Shown one piece after another: positions 16,570 to 26,029 of a DNA stretch of 64,000 nucleotides; the first letter of the stretch is position 1, and every line of letters starts with the position of its first letter. The position numbers were made by a program, and so were the translations under genes. The notes below the pieces were generated by a model. The model searched no databases and had not been told where the DNA came from. It saw nothing but the letters and a program-made list of their open reading frames with translations. The stretch comes from Caldilineaceae bacterium (GTDB lineage: Bacteria > Chloroflexota > Anaerolineae > Caldilineales > Caldilineaceae): NCBI GenBank assembly GCA_958295845.1, contig OY282376.1, forward strand, positions 2,617,022 to 2,681,021, in the 5' to 3' direction.

Positions 16570-17775
16570 TCACCCGTCGCTCATCTCCATCGCTTCAACA
16601 ACGGGCAGATCTTCAAACGGACCTGCAGTCGTCACATAAGTTGCCGACACCCAGCCATAGCCGCTGGGCAGATCGGCAATGGCAACCTGCACCCAGTCAC
16701 CGGACTCTGTTCGTCCCAGAGCGTTAAAGGTTACGCCGGCGACCGCTTTGGCAACAATGTCATATTCAGTACTTGGACCTGCGCGTACGTTCAACCGTAG
16801 CCCAAAATCATTGACTGTAACTGTAACCTTTTCGGGAGGACCCGCCGGAGTTGGCGTAGGTGTAGGCGTCTCCGTTCCTGGAACAGCCTCCACATCTTCT
16901 ACAGGCGTCACTTCCTCCAATGGGATCGTGAACTCCTTGACAGTAAGAACGTGGCCGCTCACGACCAGGAGTTCCTCCGCCGTGGCCCACCCGTGGGCCC
17001 CCTCATCGTGATATACGTAATACCACTCACTGCTTTCCGTTCTGAATGCCGCGGTCAAACGCGTGCCTGCCCTGTAGTGTTCCACAAATGACCCGTCTTC
17101 GCCATCCCAAAGGACTGCACCACCAATTCGAGCCAGCGACAGCGCCGTTGGCCCTTCAGGCGGAACGAACGGTGTCGGCGTTGATTCTGGAGCTTCCATC
17201 TCGGAAGTAGCTTCGGGCATCGCTTCTTCGGTAGGCAGCGGCGTCGCCTCCCCCATCGCCTCCGGCGTGCCTGTAGCCTCTGGCGTCGCCGCCATTTCTC
17301 CCTGTGAAGTTGGCTCTACCGTCGCCGTTCCCGTGACCTCCGGCTCTTCCATGGTCTCAGCTTCCGACGTTGGTGTAGGCGAAGGCGACGGCGTTGCCGA
17401 AAGCGTTGGCTCTGGAGTCAGGGTCGGCGTCGGCGTGGGTACTTCGACCGGAAGTCGACCCAAACCTGCAGCCAACAGTGTCCTCACTTCTACCCAGCCT
17501 TCAGTCTGATCACGCGTCTGAACCAATACCCAGAGCTGATCTGTAGATCGTAAGCGAGCCGTGACAAGAGAGCCGCCCACGATATCCTGCAGAGGCTCAC
17601 CGTTTGGCCTGTCGCGAAGCGTGGCACCCTGATTTCGGACGACGGCGAGGACTGTTGGTGTTATCGGAGTCGACTGGGCTAGCTCGTATCCGAGTCGTCC
17701 ACTCTGTACCAAGCCAGGCTGCGTAATCGCAAGGTACAGCAGCGCTGCGAACCCCAAAACGAGTCGTATTATCAT
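16570..17775 (-). CDS. Secreted/anchored protein with bacterial SH3 repeats and a Thr/Pro linker
   Basis: A ~401-residue protein with an N-terminal signal/anchor segment (IIRLVLGFAALLYLAI). There are three SH3b-like domains: about residues 45-105 ('GATLRDRPNGEPL'), 205-280 ('TRLTAAFRTESSEWYYV') and 315-385 ('LRLNVRAGPSTEYDIV'). SH3b domains of this type usually bind cell-wall peptide or mediate adhesion. The first two are separated by a long Pro/Thr/Glu-rich linker, encoded by GTCGG-type degenerate repeats. The second ATG (17775) is preceded by GGAGAG at a good distance. The alternative ATG at 17781 overlaps the stop of a tiny upstream frame and would add two residues. It may be co-transcribed with the HlyD-like gene upstream, although a terminator lies between them. 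Confidence 0.75.
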   Translation of the reverse strand: MIIRLVLGFAALLYLAITQPGLVQSGRLGYELAQSTPITPTVLAVVRNQGATLRDRPNGEPLQDIVGGSLVTARLRSTDQLWVLVQTRDQTEGWVEVRTLLAAGLGRLPVEVPTPTPTLTPEPTLSATPSPSPTPTSEAETMEEPEVTGTATVEPTSQGEMAATPEATGTPEAMGEATPLPTEEAMPEATSEMEAPESTPTPFVPPEGPTALSLARIGGAVLWDGEDGSFVEHYRAGTRLTAAFRTESSEWYYVYHDEGAHGWATAEELLVVSGHVLTVKEFTIPLEEVTPVEDVEAVPGTETPTPTPTPAGPPEKVTVTVNDFGLRLNVRAGPSTEYDIVAKAVAGVTFNALGRTESGDWVQVAIADLPSGYGWVSATYVTTAGPFEDLPVVEAMEMSDG

Positions 17776-17777
17776 GG

Positions 17778-17810
17778 TCATCTCTCCAACACTCGAATGC
17801 GGTTCGTCAT
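17778..17810 (-). CDS. Possible 10-residue leader peptide upstream of the SH3 protein gene
   Basis: A short frame encodes MTNRIRVLER. It has a better ribosome site (AAAGGAG, spacing 6) than the main gene. Its TGA stop overlaps the ATG at 17781 in an ATGA arrangement typical of translational coupling. It could be a leader that couples or tunes translation of the SH3 protein, or chance. No similarity can be judged at this length. Confidence 0.3.
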   Translation of the reverse strand: MTNRIRVLER

Positions 17811-17920
17811 TGCGCTCTCCTTTGGGTGCAGTTGACGCATTACCGGTAACTGGTGGGAACCCGAGCAGCCGCGACGCCGTCTTTGCCGTCCCGATAGCAC
17901 GGCCCGGTTCCTCTGCGTGT

Positions 17921-17964
17921 GATCAAAAGTGCCGCCCTCTGTAACCTTTCGGCTCAAAGGGCGG
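17921..17964 (-). terminator. Probable intrinsic terminator after the HlyD-like gene
   Basis: Minus strand: CCGCCCT (17958-17964) pairs with AGGGCGG (17932-17938) across a 19-nt loop and is followed by CACTTTTGATC. It lies 57 nt after the HlyD-like gene stop. Confidence 0.5.
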
Positions 17965-18021
17965 TCTTGCCCAAGGCACAACTTCAGAGTGAGGTTCTGC
18001 CTTCACAATTGGGCTATTGGT

Positions 18022-19344
18022 TTACTCGAAAGTCGCCGAAACAAAAATCCCAGGGTTTAACTGAGCCGTGCCATCTTCAGGAAGTCGGATCGTTACCGGG
18101 AAGGTCGAATTGCCTTTGCCCGGCAAGCTGATCGGCGAGATCTTCGAAATCGTCGAAAGAATCGATATGTCATCGCTTCCGAACCGGGTAATCCTCACAG
18201 GATCGCCGACCGACATGGTCAAGACCTGGTCCTGAGGAATCCCCACCACCAGCTCCAGTGCAGAAGGATCGCCTATTTCAGCAGCAGGCGACGAAGCACC
18301 AATGACCTGTCCTTCGTCGGCGTTAAGTGAAAGGACAACCCCCGTCAGCGGCGCCCGAACGATGGCTCTGTCCAAGCGCTGTTGGGACTCTTCCAGGTTG
18401 AGGAGCGCCTGGCTTACCCTTAACTCAGCCGACTTTTGGCTGGTCGTCAATTCCATGATCCGCAAAACAGTCGCCTCCGCAGCCGCGACTCTAGCCCTTC
18501 CCACAGCCAGATCCACTTCCGATATGCCTTCTTCTAGTTCGTTCAATGCATGTTGGGCCCGGTGGGCCGCGGCAAGGGCGGCCTGCACTTCCGAAGCGCG
18601 CGCCGGCTGAGTTGCTTCATTGTAGGAAGCTTGCGCAACATTCAAATCGATAGTGACACGCTGCAAATTCGCAGCCTGCGGCGTTTTTCCAACGTCCCCT
18701 CGCCAGGCGACCTCGTTGTATGCCCTCTGCGCCTCCGCTACCGACAACTCCGCCCTCTCCAAATGTGCCCGCAGTTGCTGCAGGCGGGCCTCAGTCGGGC
18801 CGGCAAGAAGCTCATTGTAACGCGCCCACGCGGCAGAGGCGCTGGCGCGCGTAGCAGCAAATTCGTCTTCGGTCACGCCACCTGTCGCCAACTTATCAAG
18901 ATTGGACTTAGCCAGCTCCAAGTTGGCTTGGGCGACGGCAAGCTCGCCTTCAGACGACTGCTCGTCAATCTCCAACAACGCAATCCGGGCCAGCTCCAAG
19001 GCAATTTCTGCCCGCTGAACGGCCCAATCGAGTTGCGTCGGATCCAACTTGAACAGTTCTTGTCCCTCTTCTACCAGGTCGCCCACTTCAACATACACTT
19101 CCATCACTTCCCCACCCACGCCAGGTGTAACCGCGCGTGATTTCGTAACCTCAAGAGAGCCGAAATAGGTAGGGATGCTGGCCTGCGCCTCGACTGCACT
19201 GGGCTGTGCGCCTGTCGCTGGACCAAACCAGTTCCTCGCGGCCAAATCTGGCGTTAAATGCCCACTTTGAAACAAAACAACGCCTGCTGTAATTGCGCCG
19301 ATCAGAAGCAGAATGGGCACGACACGACTAATAGTTCTTAACAT
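18022..19344 (-). CDS. HlyD/RND-type periplasmic adaptor (membrane fusion protein)
   Basis: A 440-residue adaptor protein. A single N-terminal membrane segment (about 8-25, 'VVPILLLIGAITAGVVLF') is followed by a half-lipoyl motif ('VTPGVGGEVMEVYVEVGDLV'). A long coiled-coil hairpin of Ala/Glu/Leu-rich helices follows (about 105-310). The second lipoyl half is 'IVRAPLTGVVLSLNADEGQV', then a beta-barrel domain ('LVVGIPQDQVLTMSVGD'). Such proteins bridge an inner-membrane ABC or RND pump to the outside. The start is ATG 19344, because AGAGGAGG precedes it at a good spacing; an upstream in-frame start would add 8 residues. No pump gene adjoins it. The MacB-like exporter at 36-41 kb lacks its own adaptor and is a possible but unproven partner. 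Confidence 0.85.
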   Translation of the reverse strand: MLRTISRVVPILLLIGAITAGVVLFQSGHLTPDLAARNWFGPATGAQPSAVEAQASIPTYFGSLEVTKSRAVTPGVGGEVMEVYVEVGDLVEEGQELFKLDPTQLDWAVQRAEIALELARIALLEIDEQSSEGELAVAQANLELAKSNLDKLATGGVTEDEFAATRASASAAWARYNELLAGPTEARLQQLRAHLERAELSVAEAQRAYNEVAWRGDVGKTPQAANLQRVTIDLNVAQASYNEATQPARASEVQAALAAAHRAQHALNELEEGISEVDLAVGRARVAAAEATVLRIMELTTSQKSAELRVSQALLNLEESQQRLDRAIVRAPLTGVVLSLNADEGQVIGASSPAAEIGDPSALELVVGIPQDQVLTMSVGDPVRITRFGSDDISILSTISKISPISLPGKGNSTFPVTIRLPEDGTAQLNPGIFVSATFE

Positions 19345-19671
19345 GGTGGCCTCCTCTGAAGAATCCAAATCCTTCGGAGCCTGATTTCGTATAGAATGTA
19401 GGGGGAGAACCGTTCTGGAACCCGCTTCCAGGTCCGCTGGCCGCCAAGACGTCGGACCAGCGCCTCCAGCCCAACTCTCGATCGACGGCGCAACCTAAAC
19501 AGTATACCAACCCAAATAATTCAGCGCAAAGTTGCTTCTGAAACAACACTTCCCACTCTTCACAGAAATTTGGTGCAGCTTAGAGAACAACAGGGGGCGA
19601 ATCCCCCCAAACTAGGATACAACATCGCGCCTACAAGGAGCTTCCGGACCTTAACAAGACCGCAGGAATCC
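19345..19671. other. Intergenic gap between the aldolase/dehydrogenase and HlyD-like genes
   Basis: About 330 bp holding a terminator-like hairpin at 19585-19608. I see no gene and no consensus promoter; a weak TATACG lies upstream of the HlyD start. Confidence 0.4.
19585..19608 (-). terminator. Possible intrinsic terminator after the RhaD-like gene
   Basis: Minus strand: GGGGG and CCCCC (19603-19607 and 19593-19597) flank a 5-nt loop and are followed by TGTTGTTCT. It is 64 nt past the stop of the aldolase/dehydrogenase gene. The stem is short but all G-C. Confidence 0.4.
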
Positions 19672-21660
19672 CTAAATCACACGATCATTTCCGCCGTCTA
19701 TCGGTATCTGCGCTCCCGTCGTCTTGGAAAAAGCCGGTCCCGCCACCGTGCAAGCCAACTCAGCCACGTCAGAAGAGGAAATTTCAACGCCTAACAAATT
19801 GTTGGCCTTATACGCATCAACGCTGATTCCATAGCTGGCCGCGCGCCTCTCCAACAGTTCTTCCGACCAAAGCGCAGTGTCAAAAACCGCATTGGGGTGA
19901 AGCACATTCACCCGGATGCCATTCTCGGCCAGTTCCAGCGCGGCGACGCGGGCCAACTGGGTAAGGCCAGCCTTTGTCACCGAATAAGACCCTGCCCCAG
20001 GCCCAGGCGCCGGCGCGTTCTTGGAGCCGATGAAGATAACCGCAGGTTCGCAGCCCAACTTTAGAAATGGTGCACTCGCCTGTAATAGCCGTTGCTGGCT
20101 GGTCAAGTTAACCTGGATACTTCTGTCCCACTGGTCGGCATCCATCTCAGACAACGACTGACTGGCCGGAAATATGCCGGCGTTACAAACCAGGACGTCG
20201 AGCCCGCCCCAGCGACTTACAACCTGGGCTACCGCCTTCTGGAGCCCTTCGTCGTCAGTTACATCGCAACTGATTCCAAGCGCCGCATCAGAAGCGAAGA
20301 GATCCGATACAGCGGGACTGATGTCCAACGCTGCAACGACCGCTCCCTGACCGAGGAAGGCTTCCACGCAGGCCCGGCCGATACCGCTGGCTCCACCTGT
20401 GACCAGTACCACTTTACCTTGAAACGGGGGCGGCGTCCCCGCGCCCTTCAGCTTCGCCTGCTCCAACTCCCAATACTCAATTGCGAAGATCTCGCTCTCT
20501 CCCAACGGCTCCCAGCCTCCCAAGGCCTCCGACCAGTCGATCGCCCGCAGGGTATGGCGCTTAATGTCGTCAATAGCGGCTACTTCCTTGGTTGTCGCCC
20601 CGAATGCTACGCTGCCCTGACCAGGCCAAAGGGCCCAACGCGGCGCCGGGTCGAGACGAGAGAGGCTACCGTCTGAATGGCGATCAAAGTACTGGCAGTA
20701 TGCCGAGACGTACTCGTCCATATCCTGTTCCACACTCGCTTCTGATACGACAATCGGTATCCTCTTCGTGCGGAGCACATGGTCCGGAGTAAGCAAGCCG
20801 CGTGTCGCCAGCTTCGGAGCGTCCCGCAACGTCGAGAACTCTTTCGCTTCCGCGCTTTGATCGATTGAAGCGAGTACAGGTTGCCCTCTGACATCTGAGA
20901 CGGCTTTCCGCAGCCGGGCCAATTCAACCAGCGGCACCGCAGTAGATGGCCTCCCGTCCGCAAACGCACTTTCACTTCTGTCTCCTGCCCTTAGCTCAAT
21001 ATATTCTTCTGCCGCCGTGACGATTTCGATGTGTCGTTCGTAACTCTCGCGGGCATCGTCGGCGAAAGTAAAGACACCATGATTGAGCAGTATCATCCCC
21101 GGCAGTGCATCCCAATCGGTGCCTTTCGTCATCTCGTAAATCGTTCGCGCGAGCACAAAACCCGGCATCACATAGGGGACAATCATCATCTGTTTGCCAT
21201 ATAAATCTCGAACGATGGCCTCGCCGTCCGGCGTGTTGGTCAGGGCCACAACCGCATCGGCATGTGAGTGGTCGACGAAACGGTATGGAATGACCGCGTG
21301 CAGGATTGCTTCTACCGAAGGATTGGGCGCATACGGATCGGTCAAGGCCGCCCTCTGCGCAGTGACCATGTCACTGTCGCTCAGCGCCTCCAGAGTCGCC
21401 ATGCGCCGCAATGCGTTCAAACGCACCGGCGAGAATCCCGGCGCCTCAATCGTCGCCAGATCCCAGCCGCTGCCTTTGACGTAAAGGACCTCCTCCTCGT
21501 CTCCGAAGATGTCCTGTGCTGTCGCCTTTACCGATGTATTGCCGCCGCCGTGAAGAACGAGCGAGGGATCGCTCCCAAGCAGGCGCGACGAATACACACG
21601 CAAGCTGAGGGGATCCCCGGCAAACTTAACAGCCTCTTCGTCATTCCATTTGCTCTTCAT
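19672..21660 (-). CDS. Bifunctional class II aldolase/short-chain dehydrogenase (rhamnulose-1-phosphate aldolase/lactaldehyde dehydrogenase type)
   Basis: A 662-residue two-domain cytoplasmic enzyme. The N-terminal part (1-400) is a class II aldolase/adducin-fold domain, with HGGGNTSVK (37-45), the zinc ligands in VDHSHADAV (His131, His133) and LLNHGVFT (His194). The C-terminal part (415-662) is an SDR with TGGASGIG (421-428), NAG (493-495), Ser546, Tyr559 and Lys563. This architecture matches RhaD/RhaEW-type proteins that cleave rhamnulose-1-phosphate and convert the lactaldehyde product. The length fits that family. Only 29 nt separate it from the DUF169 gene upstream. An isomerase of the arabinose/fucose type lies a few genes upstream, so deoxysugar or pentose breakdown is plausible. 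No sugar kinase is present in the window. Confidence 0.88.
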   Translation of the reverse strand: MKSKWNDEEAVKFAGDPLSLRVYSSRLLGSDPSLVLHGGGNTSVKATAQDIFGDEEEVLYVKGSGWDLATIEAPGFSPVRLNALRRMATLEALSDSDMVTAQRAALTDPYAPNPSVEAILHAVIPYRFVDHSHADAVVALTNTPDGEAIVRDLYGKQMMIVPYVMPGFVLARTIYEMTKGTDWDALPGMILLNHGVFTFADDARESYERHIEIVTAAEEYIELRAGDRSESAFADGRPSTAVPLVELARLRKAVSDVRGQPVLASIDQSAEAKEFSTLRDAPKLATRGLLTPDHVLRTKRIPIVVSEASVEQDMDEYVSAYCQYFDRHSDGSLSRLDPAPRWALWPGQGSVAFGATTKEVAAIDDIKRHTLRAIDWSEALGGWEPLGESEIFAIEYWELEQAKLKGAGTPPPFQGKVVLVTGGASGIGRACVEAFLGQGAVVAALDISPAVSDLFASDAALGISCDVTDDEGLQKAVAQVVSRWGGLDVLVCNAGIFPASQSLSEMDADQWDRSIQVNLTSQQRLLQASAPFLKLGCEPAVIFIGSKNAPAPGPGAGSYSVTKAGLTQLARVAALELAENGIRVNVLHPNAVFDTALWSEELLERRAASYGISVDAYKANNLLGVEISSSDVAELACTVAGPAFSKTTGAQIPIDGGNDRVI

Positions 21661-21689
21661 GACCTGGTTGTCTCGCTACTCTAGAGTCT

Positions 21690-22445
21690 CTAATCGGCCA
21701 ACCGCTCCAGCGACTCTTGCACGCTGGGCCTCTTGCCCGCCGCGACATCCTCTCTCCGCCTCTCGTGAAAGACGGTCAGAATTCCGTTGGACTTGGCCAA
21801 CCCGCCGATCTCCTTGCAGTACGACTCGAGACTGTCGCCAGGGAGTGCCCACAACGCAACATCATCTGAAAGCGCGTCCAGGTAGGCCCGTGCACCGCAA
21901 CAGCCCAGGCTCATCGCAGCCTTTCCACCATTTCGTACTTGTGGGACGACGGCGCAAGCAGGCCTTCCCATCGCAAGGGGAACGCCCTCATCGACTCTGG
22001 CCACCGCCTCGGTAAGAATCAAGCTCTGTTGAGCGTGGGCAAAAAGCAGGACGACATCGGCGTCCAACGGAAATTCGGCCAGCGGACCGTAAACCGCGTG
22101 CTGGACCGGTTGGGAAAGGACCGGAATCGCGGCCACTTCCTCCTCCCGAACGTAGTCCAATCCCTGCATCGCCTCAAGCGCCGTCATCAGCTCGCCCGTC
22201 TGTGACTCGGACGCGCCCGAAAGATTGTGTGTATGAACGCCGATTGCACACAGTTCGTGGTCCTTGGCGCTCGTCGAAAAGACCTTCTGAGACGCCTCCT
22301 GCCAGAAATAGCAGCCGGCAGGCGCCGCTTCCTCATAGGACGAAATTCCTGCGGGCGGATCGTCTGTGAAGGCAATCGCCACCGGAGGCAGCGAGAGACT
22401 CAACGACTCCTCGAGTTGTGCGGCCTGCGTCCTGTAACTACTCAT
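21690..22445 (-). CDS. DUF169 family protein
   Basis: A ~251-residue protein of the DUF169 family. Recognisable features are 'LPPVAIAFTDDPPAGI' near the N-terminus, 'CAIGVHTHNL', 'PLAMGRPACAVVPQV', 'AMSLGCCGARAYL' with paired cysteines, and the C-terminal segment. The function of the family is not established; the conserved Cys residues suggest metal or cofactor binding. The ATG at 22445 has GGGAG at a spacing of 10. The TTG three codons upstream lies almost on the ribosome site and is less likely. It sits between the interrupted GNAT gene and the aldolase/dehydrogenase gene on the same strand. Confidence 0.8.
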   Translation of the reverse strand: MSSYRTQAAQLEESLSLSLPPVAIAFTDDPPAGISSYEEAAPAGCYFWQEASQKVFSTSAKDHELCAIGVHTHNLSGASESQTGELMTALEAMQGLDYVREEEVAAIPVLSQPVQHAVYGPLAEFPLDADVVLLFAHAQQSLILTEAVARVDEGVPLAMGRPACAVVPQVRNGGKAAMSLGCCGARAYLDALSDDVALWALPGDSLESYCKEIGGLAKSNGILTVFHERRREDVAAGKRPSVQESLERLAD

Positions 22446-22573
22446 TGAGGGCAATCTCCCTTTTGTGTCCGGGCATGGGACCGGCTACTACCTGAATGAC
22501 CAAAACGTCAAGAGCAAATTCCACTTCGGAAAAACTTGGTTGAAGACCTGAATCAATACAATAGAATAGCGCT

Positions 22574-23550
22574 CTAAGCCTTCATTTCTCTTACAAAGTC
22601 GACCCAGGCCGCGTTTGGCTCGAAGCCCAGTCTTTGGTTGAGCGCAAACATCGGACTGTCTTCCTCGTTGCTCGTCTGGATCGTCTCTGCGCCGCTCGCC
22701 AGAGCATACTGTATGGTTCGCATTTTGAGGGCCGTTGCAATTCCCCTTCGTCGATAAGACCGAATTACACCGGTCAGTCCTGTGTCCAGACGCCTGCCTT
22801 CCGGGTCGTTACGCCAGAGATTGCTCATTCCTATCAGGGAACTATCGGTAGCCAGAGCAACGAAAAATGCCTCTTCAACCAGAGTAGGATCCCTCAGGAC
22901 CATTTCCTCGAATTCTTCAATCGTCGGCTTGGCAAACGGCTCAGTTGAAGGCACGTCCTGCACAATCGCCCATCGCAAATCTCGCAGATTCTCTTTCCAT
23001 TCCGGATCTTCTTCGTAAAGTTCAGCCAACGTGACTAAAGGTATCCTATCTTGGGCTAGCCGCTCGAATGCCCTGTGGCAAACAGTTTCGTCGAAATCCG
23101 CGACCTGCAACGTTGAGGAGGGCGAGCGCATTTCCTCCCGAAAGCCATTTCTTAGCAGAAATCGGACTCTGTCGCTGTCGTCTTCCCTCGCCCTGGAAAC
23201 CAGACGCCCGATTTCGCCCTTATAATGAGCCAGCAGGTCCTTGACGCCCCCATACAGGACGGGGATAAGCTGTAACTGCGAGTGGTCGGGTTGAATGTCA
23301 AATCGCAAGTGGACCGTTGACGGACTGTCTTGCCAGTACGCCTGGTAAAAGGTGCCTACCCCCACCGTGTCTCCGCTCGGCGTATAGGCCGCGACCCGTT
23401 CCAGGAGTGAGTCCGCTGGCCAGTCACGGTCTTCCCGCTTGAGGTCCTAGCCTGACTCTGGCCGTTTTTCAGGCGAAACAGTGCTCAGCAGACTTGAGAG
23501 AGCCTCGTACTCCTGCTCGGTAGAACGAAAAGGGCGAAGAATGTAGTCTG

Positions 23551-23554
<4 letters not shown>
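22574..23554 (-). pseudogene. GNAT acetyltransferase gene interrupted by an in-frame TAG
   Basis: From the GTG at 23554 the frame reads MTDYILRPFRSTEQEYEALS and continues to codon 36, which is TAG (23449-23447). The same frame then continues without another stop (DLKREDRDWPADSLL ... GDTVGVGTFYQAYW) to 22574. The total is 326 codons including the TAG, the length of a two-lobe GNAT protein. The GNAT acetyl-CoA signature 'LTGVIRSYRRRGIATALK' is intact in the C-terminal half. The GTG start forms a GTGA overlap with the stop of the upstream aldo/keto reductase, so this is almost surely the original start. A simple gene caller would start instead at the GTG at 23365 and lose 63 codons. Nonsense mutation, recoding or a sequencing error are the options. 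Confidence 0.75.
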
Positions 23555-24576
<1,022 letters not shown>

Positions 24577-24619
24577 TCCCGTCTCCTGTTGCAAATTTTT
24601 CAACCGATCGACAGTAAAT

Positions 24620-26020
24620 CTATACCCGCACGATCTCGAATCCGATCGCTTCGGCGAAAGTTTCCAGCGCCTGGCTATGGTCGCCGTACCCCATCGCAAT
24701 ATGATGAGACGGTCCTTCCTGGCACCAATCGTCCATAACTTCGTGTAGCGGACGCTCAACTTTAACCCTGGCGTTTGGATTGCCGATGTTGAGAATCGGG
24801 CCGTCAACGACCTCGCCGATGGTATAAATCAACTTGAATGTATCTCCCGCGCCGAACTGGGTGAGGTTCAAGAGCGTTGCAGGTCCACTTTTCAAATCAA
24901 AGTCGATCCCCAGACCATGCCCCGACTTTCCGTGGTGAACGTCAAGGTGCATCAGACGCGGCTGACCGTCAGCCATGCCAATATTCGAAGGGCCGTCGTG
25001 TCCCATCAGAAAGGAGTTTTCGTCGAAATCCATGGCAAAAAACTCAACGAACATCCCTCCTGACCCCAGCAATTCCAGTAGCTTCATCGCCATCGCCGTC
25101 TTGACGTCCCCCTCGGTCACGCCGGGACATCCCTGCGCCGCAAGCCTGGAGACAGCCAAGCCCGATTGCGCCCGCAATTGCGTAATCAACGCCTTCTCAC
25201 CCCACCAATAGTAGCCGAATGCATCGAGTTCATGGCGGCGGATAACCTCGTCGTACGCGACCGCCAACTGCGCCGAAACACGCATATGCTCGTTCGTCAC
25301 CGTTGCGTCCACCGCGTAGATGCGCCGAAACTCGGTGTACATCTCCTCCAGCTGGTCGTCCGTGACCCGCAGGTAGGCCTCTTCTATCTCCTCTACTTCC
25401 GGCCGCGCCAACATCCGGCCCGTCACCCGCAGCAGACGGTGTTCATCGATCGGCATATCGGTCATGCCCGGGTAGACCTGGCCAATCAGGCCGACATTCA
25501 ACTGGCGAAACGAGCGAGCCGCTGCCGCGCCGGCAAAATCTGCTTGCAGTTCTTTGCGTAGGCGGTCGTCGTCAAAGGGCCCGGTTCGTACCTTGAATCG
25601 GCGCCCCTGGCTCCTCAGAGCACCTGCAAATTCAGGGATGCAACAGACGCCTTCATGATGGAGATAGTCGGTCGTGTCAGCCGCGGCGTAATCGTAAGAG
25701 CGGTCCTCGTGGGCGTTGAGAAGCCGGATCGGAACATCCAACCCTCGTACTGCCGGCAGCATATCCATACTGGGTGTGTAACCGAACGGAAAGATCAGCA
25801 GGAGATCGACTTCAGCGCTACGAAATATTTCGCCTGCATCTGCTGCCTTCTGCGGCGTATCGACCAACGCCGGCGCGACGACTTCACCTAGCGGATCCAG
25901 CAGATCCCTGAGCTTCCCGTACATTTTCAGGCCCATAGACTTGAGCCTGGGATACTGCTCCCAGTAATAGTGGTGTCCTGTCGGCAGCAGGCCGATTCTC
26001 GCTTGAAGCCGTTCCGCCAT
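24620..26020 (-). CDS. L-arabinose/L-fucose isomerase-like protein
   Basis: A 466-residue protein resembling the AraA/FucI isomerase fold, which interconverts aldoses and ketoses using Mn. The N-terminal region 'ARIGLLPTGHHYYWEQYP' and 'EVDLLLIFPFGYTPSMDML' form the first Rossmann-like domain. Probable metal/catalytic residues are in 'GMFVEFFAMDFDENSFLMGHDG' (Glu, Asp/Glu, His) and in the C-terminal 'EGPSHHIAMGYGDH', which matches the HH region of AraA. The C-terminal 'LETFAEAIGFEIVRV' also looks like AraA. It starts only 9 nt after the stop of the SAF oxidoreductase gene, with GAGGAAGG as the ribosome site. The actual sugar cannot be predicted; such divergent isomerase-like proteins often act on unusual sugars. 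Confidence 0.8.
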   Translation of the reverse strand: MAERLQARIGLLPTGHHYYWEQYPRLKSMGLKMYGKLRDLLDPLGEVVAPALVDTPQKAADAGEIFRSAEVDLLLIFPFGYTPSMDMLPAVRGLDVPIRLLNAHEDRSYDYAAADTTDYLHHEGVCCIPEFAGALRSQGRRFKVRTGPFDDDRLRKELQADFAGAAAARSFRQLNVGLIGQVYPGMTDMPIDEHRLLRVTGRMLARPEVEEIEEAYLRVTDDQLEEMYTEFRRIYAVDATVTNEHMRVSAQLAVAYDEVIRRHELDAFGYYWWGEKALITQLRAQSGLAVSRLAAQGCPGVTEGDVKTAMAMKLLELLGSGGMFVEFFAMDFDENSFLMGHDGPSNIGMADGQPRLMHLDVHHGKSGHGLGIDFDLKSGPATLLNLTQFGAGDTFKLIYTIGEVVDGPILNIGNPNARVKVERPLHEVMDDWCQEGPSHHIAMGYGDHSQALETFAEAIGFEIVRV

Positions 26021-26029
26021 GTCCTTCCT

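Noticed and set aside
24577..24807. N-terminal extension of 77 codons for the aldo/keto reductase
   Set aside because: It overlaps the isomerase gene, and the family N-terminus begins at MEYRQLGRTG with a ribosome site.
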